From Priestia megaterium NBRC 15308 = ATCC 14581 (GTDB lineage: Bacteria; Bacillota; Bacilli; Bacillales; Bacillaceae_H): a stretch of 64,000 nt of DNA. The translations under genes and the position numbers were made by a program. Below, piece by piece: positions 51,265 through 59,869 of the stretch. The notes under the pieces are model-generated. The model made no database searches. It was not told where the DNA came from and saw only the letters and a program-made list of their open reading frames with translations. The stretch lies in the NCBI RefSeq assembly GCF_000832985.1, contig NZ_CP009920.1:496001-560000 (forward strand), read 5' to 3'. Position 1 is the stretch's first letter. Each line of letters begins with the position of its first letter.

Positions 51265-52467
51265 TTAATTTAAGCTCTCTACTTCAGAATTCCAATTTCT
51301 ATCTACATGGTTAAAATAGGCTTGTTCAAGAATTTGCATATAATCAGCCTCGGTAATTAAACGGACGTTACTTGACGATGAGTTGTTTTCCATGGCCAAC
51401 CTTACAATACTCGGAAAGTCTTCTTTCTTTACACCCGCTAAATCTTTTAATTTAGGAATGTTTAATAATTCTGTTAAGTCTATAATTCCTTGAATTAATT
51501 TTCCAACAGCTACTTCGTCTGAATCTGAATCTTTAGCAAAGCTCATATACCTTGCTAATTTTGCGTGCAGCTGCTTATTCTCCGTAGAATTAAATCGTAA
51601 TACGTATGGTAAAAATACTGCGTTAGCAACTCCATGCGGGGTATCATAAAGTCCTCCAAGCGCTTCTGCTAGGCAGTGTACTGAGGCAACATCTGCAGAT
51701 CCAAAACAAAGGCCAGCTAAGAGACTTCCTTCCAGCATATCTTGACGAGCCGCTTCATTTTTACCATCGCGGAAAACGATAGGCAATGCCGAAACAATGG
51801 TTCTCATTGCTTGAGCCCCAAGCGCTTGTGAAATAGGATTTGTGACTTTACAGGTATAGCCTTCAATCGCATGAACTAATGCATCAATGCCAGTCGCAGC
51901 CGTAACAGAAGGAGGAAGACTTAATGTTAGTTCAGCATCAAGAATCGCCAAGACAGGCCTTAATGTACTATGTTTGAGCGTCATCTTTCGGTGTGTAGCT
52001 GCTTCCGTGATAACGGCAGAACGAGTAACCTCTGAGCCTGTACCTGAAGTAGTTGGAATACAAATAACTGGTGCAATGTTTGAATACAGAAGTCGACCGT
52101 CTGCATAGTCAGATGGTTCCCCGCCGTTTGGGCCGCACAGTGCGATAGCTTTTCCTGTGTCCATTGCACTTCCGCCACCAATGGCAACAACTGCATCTGC
52201 ACCAAATTCACAAAATAATTTAGCACCTGCCAAACAATTTGTATCTCGAGGGTTCTGTTCAATTGAATCAAATACCGACACTCGATAACCAGAAGCCTCC
52301 AAGGCAGTTACAATTGGTGAAACTAATCCCGCACGAACTACACCAGGGTCACTAACGACTAAAATTGATGAACCAATATTTAAAGATGTTAGCATGTCTG
52401 GTAATTCTTTAGCTTTGCCCATCCCTACCTCGATTTGAGTAGAACAAAAATAGTTATAGGATTTCAT
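51265..52467 (-). CDS. Iron-containing alcohol dehydrogenase
   Basis: 400 residues. NAD(P) loop GGGSAMDTGKAIALCGPNGG (about 97-116), IPTTSGTGSEVTRSAVI (135-151) and metal-binding His-containing HAIEGYTC and SVHCLAEALGGLYDTPHGVAN (about 265-285). Oxidises or reduces a primary alcohol/aldehyde; the substrate cannot be told. ATG behind GGGAGAG. Confidence 0.93.
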   Translation of the reverse strand: MKSYNYFCSTQIEVGMGKAKELPDMLTSLNIGSSILVVSDPGVVRAGLVSPIVTALEASGYRVSVFDSIEQNPRDTNCLAGAKLFCEFGADAVVAIGGGSAMDTGKAIALCGPNGGEPSDYADGRLLYSNIAPVICIPTTSGTGSEVTRSAVITEAATHRKMTLKHSTLRPVLAILDAELTLSLPPSVTAATGIDALVHAIEGYTCKVTNPISQALGAQAMRTIVSALPIVFRDGKNEAARQDMLEGSLLAGLCFGSADVASVHCLAEALGGLYDTPHGVANAVFLPYVLRFNSTENKQLHAKLARYMSFAKDSDSDEVAVGKLIQGIIDLTELLNIPKLKDLAGVKKEDFPSIVRLAMENNSSSSNVRLITEADYMQILEQAYFNHVDRNWNSEVESLN

Positions 52468-52559
52468 TTCTATCTCTCCCTTTGTCTAAAATTAAATGCC
52501 TATCTTAAGAAGTACTAGCTTTTTAATTTCATAATAGCAAATGAATTTTAAAAATAAGC

Positions 52560-53069
52560 TTACTTATTCCATTCCGAAGCTAGTATACCCATAAAATATG
52601 TATCTACGTACTTCCCATCCACATAAGCATGATTTCTTAATTTCCCTTCGGTGACAAAACCAATTTTTTCATATAGTGCAATGGCCTGTTTGTTGATTCC
52701 TCTTGTAGTTAAATAGATTTTATTTAGACGAAGCTGTTTAAATCCTAAATCAATCATTTGCTCCATAGCCATTCGACCGTACCCGTGACCTCTAGATTCT
52801 GAAGATAGGAGAATTCCTATACTAGCTCTTCCATGTCCGTAGTCTATATCCTTCAGAAATACCCATCCAACTAATTCTTGTTCATCGCTTTCAATTCCTA
52901 AAATTAAATCGCTGTTCAATCTTTTCTTTTCTACTTCTTGTACTACTTCTTCATAAGTTAAAGGTGTTCTGCCTATCATTCGTATTGCCCGTTCATCATT
53001 TAACCATTTATGTAAGTATTGAATGTGAGTTGTTTCAAATGGGGTAAGGTGTATTCTTTTTGTACTCAT
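52560..53069 (-). CDS. GNAT N-acetyltransferase (RimJ/SpeG-like)
   Basis: 169 residues from ATG 53069, behind AAGGAG; the longer frame to 53102 includes that site. Acetyl-CoA motif SESRGHGYGRMAMEQMIDLGF (about 90-110) and the C-terminal GINKQAIALYEKIGFVTEGKLRNHAYVDGKYVDTYFMG are standard for the group. Substrate (protein N-terminus, polyamine or antibiotic) unknown. Confidence 0.88.
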   Translation of the reverse strand: MSTKRIHLTPFETTHIQYLHKWLNDERAIRMIGRTPLTYEEVVQEVEKKRLNSDLILGIESDEQELVGWVFLKDIDYGHGRASIGILLSSESRGHGYGRMAMEQMIDLGFKQLRLNKIYLTTRGINKQAIALYEKIGFVTEGKLRNHAYVDGKYVDTYFMGILASEWNK

Positions 53070-53396
53070 TGATTTATCTACTCCTTCTAAAAAGTTAACC
53101 ACAAACTATAATTCATTCCATACTTGATTCAATAAATATCGCTAGCGAAAGCAAATATACATTTCTGATTACAATATACTTAACAGTCAAATTGAAATAA
53201 GTAGATACATAATTGAATGAAACCATTAATCTGTTTAAATAGAACACTTTTGTATGTAATTCTGGAATCAATAAAAAAACCCTCTCTTACATTTTACGTA
53301 TACTTAATCTTTGTCTTTAATTAGGGTTAATTTATCGGTTTGAGATATTAAATCAATTATCTTATTTCCTTTTTCATAATAAGTAGAGGCCCCTTC

Positions 53397-53645
53397 TCAG
53401 TTCCTTTCCTTCCACCCTTTTGATTTAATTACTAATTTATATCCTGACGGGATGCCGTTTTCTTCAGAAGCTTTAGACCAATCATATATGTTTACACGTT
53501 CTTTTCCTTTTACTAGCTTTGCATTTTTAGGGACAGGAAAACTGAAAAATTTATTAGATGGGATATAGGCAAAGAATGTAACAAAATAAAAAATCGCTGC
53601 TCCCATTAGTAGAATTGCTAAAACAGTCGTCACGGCTTTTTTCAA
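53397..53645 (-). CDS. Small membrane-anchored protein
   Basis: 82 residues: one hydrophobic segment (about 6-27) acting as signal anchor, then a small extracytoplasmic domain ending DWSKASEENGIPSGYKLVIKSKGWKERN. No family recognised. 294 nt of AT-rich sequence without features separate it from the GNAT gene. Confidence 0.65.
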   Translation of the reverse strand: MKKAVTTVLAILLMGAAIFYFVTFFAYIPSNKFFSFPVPKNAKLVKGKERVNIYDWSKASEENGIPSGYKLVIKSKGWKERN

Positions 53646-53720
53646 CTTATTGCCTTTCTTTCAATGACATTTTTACAATGAGATGGATCTTATTGCATTA
53701 AGATTCCTTTAGTTTTAGAT

Positions 53721-54053
53721 TTAAGCACCTTTTTGTACATTCGTCCTATATAGCTTTTTCCAACAGGAATAAAGAATACATTCGCTAATTATAAAGAGAA
53801 GAACGCTTATAAACGTAGTCGCTAAAAACTCAAAGATGTTAAGAATAGACATAGCGTGTCCCCACCACCAATATCTAAAATCCGTTCCGAACAAAACGAA
53901 ATGAATAAAAAGAGAAATTGCCTGAACTTCTCCTACTGATCTATAAGAATTTATAATAAGTATTTTTTAAGTAAAGAAACTAATTATGAAAGATAGAATA
54001 ATGAATACAGAATAAAGAGAACCAGCCAATAAGGCTTCCTGTGGGGAATGCAT
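53721..54053 (-). pseudogene. Membrane protein gene broken by one nonsense codon
   Basis: An ideal AAAGGAGG precedes ATG 54053. The frame reads MHSPQEALLAGSLYSVFIIL, meets TAA at 53967-53969 (codon 29) and continues in the same frame with SVGEVQAISLFIHFVLFG and DFRYWWWGHAMSILNIFEFL to a TAA at 53721. The full product would be a 110-residue, three-helix membrane protein of unknown family. Confidence 0.65.
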
Positions 54054-54330
54054 GGTAACCTCCTTTCATATTGATTATTTTACCATTAATTATAATTAAA
54101 GGAAGTTAACTTTTTAAGGATTTGCACCTTAAAAAATATTTAAATAGAAAAAGAATCCTTTTGTAGCATCGTTGACACATTTTTTCTCAAAAAAAAAGGA
54201 TTAATTTTCCTCCAATCTAAAGTTCTTACTTCTGACAACCCCCACTACCTCAATCCGATGTAATATGAAGAAGGATTTTTACTTTTTAAGATAGAATAGT
54301 TTCTTAAAGAGTGATAAAGGAGTTGATTTC

Positions 54331-54522
54331 ATGTCTAAACAAATAAAAGATAGAAAAGAAATAAAGCTTTTGGATTCTCAAATTTATTTATGTGATGAAA
54401 TTAGAAAGTTGTTGAAGAAAAAAGAAAAAAGAAGTCTAGCCTTTGAACAAGAGTATACAGAACATGATATATTACACATTGCTTTAAACAGGTTAATGAG
54501 TGAGTTAATCTCTAGACATTAA
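54331..54522 (+). CDS. Small charged helical protein
   Basis: 63 residues, Lys/Glu-rich (KQIKDRKEIKLLDSQIYL, LKKKEKRSLAFEQEYTEHD), no membrane segment. ATG behind AAAGGAG. Pattern DILHIALNRLMSELISRH at the end resembles a short helix-turn-helix or RHH-like end, but no family is certain. Confidence 0.65.
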   Translation: MSKQIKDRKEIKLLDSQIYLCDEIRKLLKKKEKRSLAFEQEYTEHDILHIALNRLMSELISRH

Positions 54523-54602
54523 AAACGTCACCTATCATTTTTGATATTTTTCGAGATAGATAAGTTTCATATAAATAATAGACAGAATATTTCATTAATA
54601 TC

Positions 54603-54727
54603 TTTACTTTGTAAACGCTTTCGTTTATACTAAGTATAGGTTGGATGGCATGAGTGGCTGTCATAGTATTTAGCGTAGGCGGGGCTGATACGAGGGAACA
54701 GGACATAGAAGAAATGTCCTTTTTTGT
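54603..54727 (+). ncRNA. Candidate cre-controlled small RNA
   Basis: TTTACT (54603-54608), a 17-bp spacer and TATACT (54626-54631) make a good sigma-A promoter. A cre-like TGTAAACGCTTTCG lies inside the spacer. Transcription from about 54638 gives an 88-nt RNA, richer in G+C than its surroundings, with a stem ATGGCA/TGTCAT (54654-54673 region) and a terminator AGGACAT / ATGTCCT plus six Ts at 54700-54726. No ORF on the plus strand. Confidence 0.55.
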
Positions 54728-54921
54728 TTGGGCAACATTTCTTAGAAACTAGGAAATGTTATAAAATACTTTCAAACGCTTTTTTTACTTAGTGTGCCCT
54801 ATCCAGTCTGGAAATTGAAAAAGACCACCTCTTCCCAGTTACAAGAGGTAGTATTTTTTAAAATTGAATTAACAGTAGTCGTTAGATAATACTTTATTGC
54901 ATCTTAAGTAAGTTGCTTAAT
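54728..54921. terminator. Intergenic region with terminator
   Basis: Hairpin at 54824-54862 (AAGACCACCTCTT / AAGAGGTAGTATT), close in sequence to the terminator at 48399. Nothing else. Confidence 0.5.
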
Positions 54922-55089
54922 TTAAGAAACAGTATTTATAGACAACATATTCACCGCTTTTTCTAAGAGTAAAATATCTTCTTCAACCATTCTTTTCATA
55001 TCATCGAGATCAAGTTGAATATATTCTTCTTTTAAACGTTCTAATTCCCTGACGAACAGGGATCCCGTATAGTACCTATAATTTGTCAC
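54922..55089 (-). CDS. Small helical protein (55 residues)
   Basis: GTG start at 55089 behind AAAGGGG. Reads MTNYRYYTGSLFVRELERLK then an amphipathic helix EEYIQLDLDDMKRMVEEDIL. No membrane segment, no family recognised. Below the usual ORF size limit, but codon pattern and ribosome binding site support it. Confidence 0.55.
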   Translation of the reverse strand: MTNYRYYTGSLFVRELERLKEEYIQLDLDDMKRMVEEDILLLEKAVNMLSINTVS

Positions 55090-55170
55090 TAAGATTTATC
55101 CCCTTTGTATGCTCTTAATAGATGTAATTCCCCTTTATTTAGATTAACAACCGATAAAAGCAAGATTTAT

Positions 55171-55208
55171 AAAAAAAATCCTTCCCTGGTGTAGGCAAAG
55201 GATTTTTA
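55171..55208 (-). terminator. Terminator of the lipoprotein gene
   Basis: AAAAATCCTT / AAGGATTTTT stem with A/T tails. Confidence 0.7.
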
Positions 55209-55285
55209 ACTTTATTGGAATAAGGAGAATAGGTTATTAATGTGGTTAGATTTTCAGTTTCATATACATACAACGTTTTATCGTT

Positions 55286-55669
55286 CTACTTTGATGTTAA
55301 ATCAAATTTATCTTCTTTCCCATTCCATTTTATTGTCACATGAAAAGGAGCGTTGCTGCTTTGAGTCGCGCATCCGCTGCAGCTCCCATTTAAATTAATT
55401 TCCCCTTCTGTCTCGTCATCCGTACCTGACAATGTGCTTGTTTCCCCTTCTACAACATAAGAAACTTTTCCTACTTTCTCCTTGTCTTTTCCTTTATAGA
55501 TGATACTGCCTTGCCCGTTTTGAGTATTCTCTCCTTTATTTAAAAGATATAAAGCTTTCCAATGATCTCCTTCACCTTCGAAACGCACACTTTCTTCCTT
55601 GCTACCACAGCTGCTCAATACTAATAAAAGAATAGACATGAATCCTAAAAACAACAAATTTCTTCTCAA
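55286..55669 (-). CDS. Small lipoprotein
   Basis: 127 residues. Signal peptide with lipobox VLSSC (lipidated Cys21), then an extracytoplasmic beta-rich domain with a CSGC motif near residue 96-99 (NLNGSCSGCATQSS) that could bind metal or form a disulfide. Function unknown. ATG behind AGGAGG. Confidence 0.8.
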   Translation of the reverse strand: MRRNLLFLGFMSILLLVLSSCGSKEESVRFEGEGDHWKALYLLNKGENTQNGQGSIIYKGKDKEKVGKVSYVVEGETSTLSGTDDETEGEINLNGSCSGCATQSSNAPFHVTIKWNGKEDKFDLTSK

Positions 55670-55764
55670 TTTTGAATCCTCCTACACGGTAAAAAAGCAG
55701 CCATATATCCTATTGAGTAAATTTTTATTACTATCTGGCCTTTTTTTAAGTAATTTAAAGTGAG

Positions 55765-56367
55765 TTATTTTTCGATATGTTCTCCTGTTATCGGAATAAA
55801 ACCATTTTTAAATAAAGCGTACCATTCTTCCAGTTCTTTACTCTTTAAAACATTTAATTTATTTAAAATGTCTTTCGAAAATTCTAATGCACCGCTTCCA
55901 TTAGCTGTAATTAGACAGCCATCACTAACAGATTGTTTTTCTATATAATTTTCATCCCCTCGATAATTAGGTGCTCCTTCTTTCAAATAAGCTAATGAAT
56001 TACCTGTATGTTTATTCTGATCAAGAAACCCATAGTTCCCTAAAAAGGTCGTTGCATCACAAATCGCTGCAACCGGAATGTTATGTTCAAAACAAAAGCT
56101 CACCAGTTTCTTTACCTGATGATTTTTCTTTTCTCTCCATCCCGTTCCCCCAGGTATAATTAACATCGCAAAGTCAAGTTTAAAAGGAAAGTCTTTTAGG
56201 CTGTAATCGGGAAGAACGGTCAATCCTCCTATTGAAGTTTTAGGGTGTTTGTCGATTGCCATTGTCTGAACTTGAAATCCTGTTCCCTGTTTATTTAACT
56301 CAGCTGTCACATAACTGGCTTCCCAATCAGCAAAACCATCTGTAATAAAGACCATCACTTTTTTCAT
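55765..56367 (-). CDS. DJ-1/PfpI family protein
   Basis: 200 residues from the second ATG (56367), which has AGGGGTGG at proper distance. Fold marks: VMVFITDGFADWEASYV (4-20), nucleophile-elbow Cys in PVAAICDATTFLG (about 101-113), LIIPGGTGWREKKNHQV. Members are glyoxalases, chaperones or amidase-like; activity here not predictable. Confidence 0.87.
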   Translation of the reverse strand: MKKVMVFITDGFADWEASYVTAELNKQGTGFQVQTMAIDKHPKTSIGGLTVLPDYSLKDFPFKLDFAMLIIPGGTGWREKKNHQVKKLVSFCFEHNIPVAAICDATTFLGNYGFLDQNKHTGNSLAYLKEGAPNYRGDENYIEKQSVSDGCLITANGSGALEFSKDILNKLNVLKSKELEEWYALFKNGFIPITGEHIEK

Positions 56368-56432
56368 ACACATACCACCCCTAATTCTTGATTAGAAATA
56401 TAACTAAGCACATGATCAATCACCTATTTTAA

Positions 56433-56456
56433 TTTACACTATATATATAGTGTAAA
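56433..56456. promoter_or_regulatory. Perfect 24-bp palindrome in a divergent promoter
   Basis: Half-site TTTACACTATAT and its exact complement ATATAGTGTAAA lie between the PfpI-like gene (minus) and the ZIP-like gene (plus). It is not followed by a T-run, so an operator is more likely than a terminator. The regulator is not evident. Confidence 0.6.
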
Positions 56457-56590
56457 ATAAAACCAATATTAAACTATTACGTTTAAAAACATCTATCTAT
56501 AATTGAACAATGTTTCCATCTAAATCATGGTTTCTCTTCTTCTGTTAAAGGGAATTAAACCCTAAAAGTGAACCTTAAAAGGAGACCACC

Positions 56591-57304
56591 ATGGTTACAA
56601 TTGAATCAATCATAATAGGTATTGTTTTTATCCTCATTCAACTATACGCATTAACGATCGTCGAACGTTCTCCAATCGGGGAGAAAAAGCTGCTCTCATT
56701 ATCAGGCGGTGTAGCTATTGCCTATGTATTTATTTATATCTTACCGACGCTTCACAAGAAACAAGAAGAGTTTGGAGGATCGCTAGCCCTTGATACTGAA
56801 TTATATTTTCTTGGTCTTCTCGGCTTACTCGTCTATTTTTCTGTGTATTCATTTGCTCAGACAAAAGCAGCCACACACCTAACGGAACTGACCGTGTACA
56901 TGGTACAGGCTAGTTTTTTTATGGTTTATTCTTTTATCATTTCTTATGTCGTATTTTCAACCGATGTTAAACGAGTTGAATCAGTATTCTACGGACTGGC
57001 TATCAGCCTTCATTTTATCGGGTGGTCTTACCATCTTGGAAAAAAACATCCGCGCTTACACAAAACTAGAGGTCGCTATATGCTGGCCGGAGCAACTTTT
57101 CTTGGGTCCATTCTGGGCGTCTTCGGACCTTCATCAGGACTGCTTATTGAATCTATGATTGCTTTTAGTTCAGGTGCAATGTTATTCAACGTGATCAGTA
57201 AAGAGCTCCCTTTTGAAAAGCATGCGCATTTGCCTACCTTTTTAATCTCATCTCTTATCTACGCGGCTACAATGATTTCGTTAAAAGCTTTTTTTAATTG
57301 GTAG
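56591..57304 (+). CDS. ZIP-like integral membrane protein
   Basis: 237 residues, seven or eight hydrophobic helices. LLSLSGGVAIAYVFIYILPTLHKKQEEF (about 36-63) and IAFSSGAMLFNVISKELPFEKHAHLP (about 194-219) resemble the metal-binding helices of ZIP transporters. Divalent metal transport is therefore possible but the key His residues are not all present. ATG behind AAAAGGAG. Confidence 0.6.
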   Translation: MVTIESIIIGIVFILIQLYALTIVERSPIGEKKLLSLSGGVAIAYVFIYILPTLHKKQEEFGGSLALDTELYFLGLLGLLVYFSVYSFAQTKAATHLTELTVYMVQASFFMVYSFIISYVVFSTDVKRVESVFYGLAISLHFIGWSYHLGKKHPRLHKTRGRYMLAGATFLGSILGVFGPSSGLLIESMIAFSSGAMLFNVISKELPFEKHAHLPTFLISSLIYAATMISLKAFFNW

Positions 57305-57331
57305 TTGCGTGCGCGTGTTTTTACAAAATAA

Positions 57332-57361
57332 AAAGAGCAGCCTTAAAGGCTGCTCTTTTAA
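57332..57361. terminator. Bidirectional terminator
   Basis: AAAAGAGCAGCC / GGCTGCTCTTTT stem between convergent genes. Confidence 0.85.
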
Positions 57362-57504
57362 AATATGGTTTTTATTACTAGATATACTGCAGCAATCGAT
57401 GCAAGAACGATAAGTACATTCAAAATACGATGTTGAGTAGCTAAGTGGCCTCGCTTCATTTCTGCACGAGTCAATGGTTTATTTTCATCGTGATTTCCAC
57501 TCAC
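57358..57504 (-). CDS. Small single-helix membrane protein
   Basis: 48 residues from GTG 57504 behind AGGAG (frame open to 57555 inside the next gene). Basic N-terminal half (NKPLTRAEMKRGHLATQHR), then one helix ILNVLIVLASIAAVYLVIKTIF. No family. Follows the CPBP protease gene. Confidence 0.6.
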   Translation of the reverse strand: MSGNHDENKPLTRAEMKRGHLATQHRILNVLIVLASIAAVYLVIKTIF

Positions 57505-57547
57505 TCTGTTACATCTCCTATCCTGTTTAGTTATTGGGTCTGCTAAT

Positions 57548-58468
57548 TTAAGCAATAAGCTGATCTTTGTCAGCTGCTTCTTCCTTTTTTATCTTCCCTC
57601 TACATAAGATATAGAAAACACTAAACATAACAATCGACCAAATAAGATTAGCTCCTGGCTCAGTGTCAGCTACCTTAAACAAACTCGGTATAGATCCGAA
57701 AACAGAATCGTCCGTTGTAAGGAACAGAGCGAGAAACATGTTGTTGGCTGCGTGTGCGCCAATGGTAATTTCTAAGCTTTTTGTTTTAATCGCGATATAT
57801 GTAAGAGCAAAACCAGCTACAATATAATCTAGTCCCACCAATATAATGGATTTATTCATTTCAGGATTAGCAAAATGACCTATTGAAAACATTAGTCCAA
57901 CAATAATCGCAAGTAAAATGGGACGCTTCACTTTCTTACTCACCCATTGAAGAAGAAGTCCTCTAAAGAAAAGCTCCTCCGTTGTTGTTTGAATAGGTAC
58001 TAACAAAAATGTAATAAGTATTAATAGTACATACTCTTTCACACTTACATGGTTCCATGAATAATCCGAATGGTTAAACACAACATCAATTAATTGTGAA
58101 ATGATTAGTAACAGGCTAAAAGTTCCAAAAGACCATATTACTTTCTTCCAATTCACACGTTTGTTAGCAGTGATTAATGATTTCATTTTTCGTTTGTGAA
58201 TAAAACGAATGCCGATCCATAAACCAAAAATCCAGCATATGTACATAATATGAGATAACAGAAAATCAAGGTTAGCATTGATTCCCACAGCCACTCCGCT
58301 ATCAAAATCAAAATATGATTTTCCACTTTCATCAGCTGCAACCATTATTATTTCAGCGATAATATAAATAATTGATCCTAACAGCATAAACACAGAAGCA
58401 AGGATTGTTGTACTTACATAACGCTTCCAGCTATTTTTTCCTTCTTCCACATTTAAATAGTTTTTCAT
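57548..58468 (-). CDS. CPBP family intramembrane glutamic protease
   Basis: 306 residues, about eight helices. Motif 1 TTTEELFFRGLLLQW (about 173-187, catalytic Glu pair and Arg), motif 2 FSIGHFANPEMNKS with His, and GAHAANNMFLALFL as motif 3. Such enzymes cut or modify membrane proteins and often confer bacteriocin self-immunity or process peptides. No direct link to the precursor at 6407 is visible. Confidence 0.88.
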   Translation of the reverse strand: MKNYLNVEEGKNSWKRYVSTTILASVFMLLGSIIYIIAEIIMVAADESGKSYFDFDSGVAVGINANLDFLLSHIMYICWIFGLWIGIRFIHKRKMKSLITANKRVNWKKVIWSFGTFSLLLIISQLIDVVFNHSDYSWNHVSVKEYVLLILITFLLVPIQTTTEELFFRGLLLQWVSKKVKRPILLAIIVGLMFSIGHFANPEMNKSIILVGLDYIVAGFALTYIAIKTKSLEITIGAHAANNMFLALFLTTDDSVFGSIPSLFKVADTEPGANLIWSIVMFSVFYILCRGKIKKEEAADKDQLIA

Positions 58469-58689
58469 TTTCTTCTTACTCCCTCAGCCTTCTCTTCTCA
58501 ATTACACCGTTCTTCTTTACTTTGTGGTTGTCTAGGCAATGTAAAAATCTATTAGGACCCGAAGTCCTGCAATCATTTTAACTACCGCCTGCTTTTTACC
58601 TTTAAAGATAAGGAAAGAGACTGACAATATTAAGAAATTACAACTCTACCCATTACCTGTTTATATAAAATTTAGCGTCTTAAAAGCCG

Positions 58690-58848
58690 TTAAAAAACAG
58701 CTTTTTCTAAAAGAAGACTCGACACCAAGTCATCGTTAACCTTTATATCTTGCTCATACGTGCCCGCATACACATAATTTTGAAGAAAATACTTGCTACT
58801 CAAGAATATATATCCTAGAACAACTAAAATAAATATTTTTTTCAACAT
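58690..58848 (-). CDS. Small signal-peptide-like protein (52 residues)
   Basis: ATG 58848 behind AAAAGGTGAGG. N-terminal MLKKIFILVVLGYIFLSSKY is a membrane/signal segment; the rest is acidic (TYEQDIKVNDDLVSSLLLEK). Family unknown; could be a secreted peptide or a small membrane regulator. Confidence 0.5.
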   Translation of the reverse strand: MLKKIFILVVLGYIFLSSKYFLQNYVYAGTYEQDIKVNDDLVSSLLLEKAVF

Positions 58849-59412
58849 CGTCCTCACCTTTTTATCTAAAGTTTTCCCCTCAAGGCTGCTACCACAACCG
58901 CTAAGAGCTTATCCATAAACAGCTTTTCATTTTTTTAAATTAGCTACCATTCTATCTAACATCGAAAAAATGATATAAGTTACAAATATATTACATTATT
59001 ATTACAAATGTAACAATTACATTATAACGAAGAAAAAGAGGATAATCAATATGAAGTGTTTAGTAACACAAATAAAATTGCTAGATTACTATAATGCATC
59101 TAAATAAATTAAAACATTATGCAAAAGTGCACACGTTTTCTGGTAGCAATATTTAAATATTAAATAAAAGTGTTTTTAACTCTTTTCATCCCATTATGGA
59201 CTGACATAGTATAGTTTTGGATTTTAATTGAATTTTTGGTTTTATATTCTATAATAGTGAAGGTGAACTAAGCTGGTGAAAAAGGTGGATTTAATATAGT
59301 TGAATAAGTTAGTGGTGCAAAGTACTAATGCCACAGCCCAGAAGTTTAGACCGTAACAAAAAAGCATAGAAAACAACTATGCTACAGCACTTTAGAAGAA
59401 GGTGGAAATAAA
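58849..59412. promoter_or_regulatory. Intergenic region with promoter and structured 150-nt leader
   Basis: TTGAAT (59228-59233), 16-bp spacer, TATAAT (59250-59255) gives a start near 59262, so the gene at 59413 has a leader of about 150 nt. The leader holds the hairpin AGCATAG / CTATGCT (59363-59385). No gene in 58849-59227. Confidence 0.5.
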
Positions 59413-59631
59413 ATGATTTTTATACCTATATTATCTTTAATAATTGGTTTGTATCTGTTAGCTTCAGGAATTTTTATAATTATAAGGGATAAAAATATAA
59501 AAGGAAAAACTAAAAAAGCTTTAGTTTTTTTAGCAGTAGCATCGGATATAGCAACTGATCCAGTGTCCTCTTCAGGATTCCGAATTATGCTTGGTGCTGT
59601 TTTATTAATAGCTGGATTCATTTTATTATAA
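59413..59631 (+). CDS. Small two-helix membrane protein
   Basis: 72 residues: helix 1 at 2-25, a basic loop RDKNIKGKTKK, helix 2 parts at 38-47 and 55-72. ATG behind AAGGTGG. No family recognised. Preceded by a long leader (see 58849-59412). Confidence 0.65.
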   Translation: MIFIPILSLIIGLYLLASGIFIIIRDKNIKGKTKKALVFLAVASDIATDPVSSSGFRIMLGAVLLIAGFILL

Positions 59632-59869
59632 GAAATACACCTTAATAATTCATTGTTAGAGTAGTTTATTAGAATAGTTCAGTTCCATAAATTTCTTCAT
59701 TTGCGATATTATTGACTCATTTTACCATACAGCGTGTACCTTTTCTTCTAAATTATTTGTTTGGAGAAAGATATTTCAAATACAGATCTTAATAGCACCT
59801 TGGATATTTTAAATTTAAATTACCAATAATACCGTTACATGTCTTTTGCCTAAAAGGAGCTAAGTAACG
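59632..59869. other. Intergenic region
   Basis: No terminator, repeat or gene that I can support; AAAAGGAGC ribosome binding site before 59870. Confidence 0.4.

Noticed and set aside
54512-54706. 64-codon minus-strand frame
   Set aside because: Lies antisense over the candidate small RNA, promoter and terminator; no ribosome binding site.
57548-58468. CPBP protease as immunity/processing factor for the peptide at 6407
   Set aside because: 50 kb apart with no shared promoter motif; the link would be speculation.
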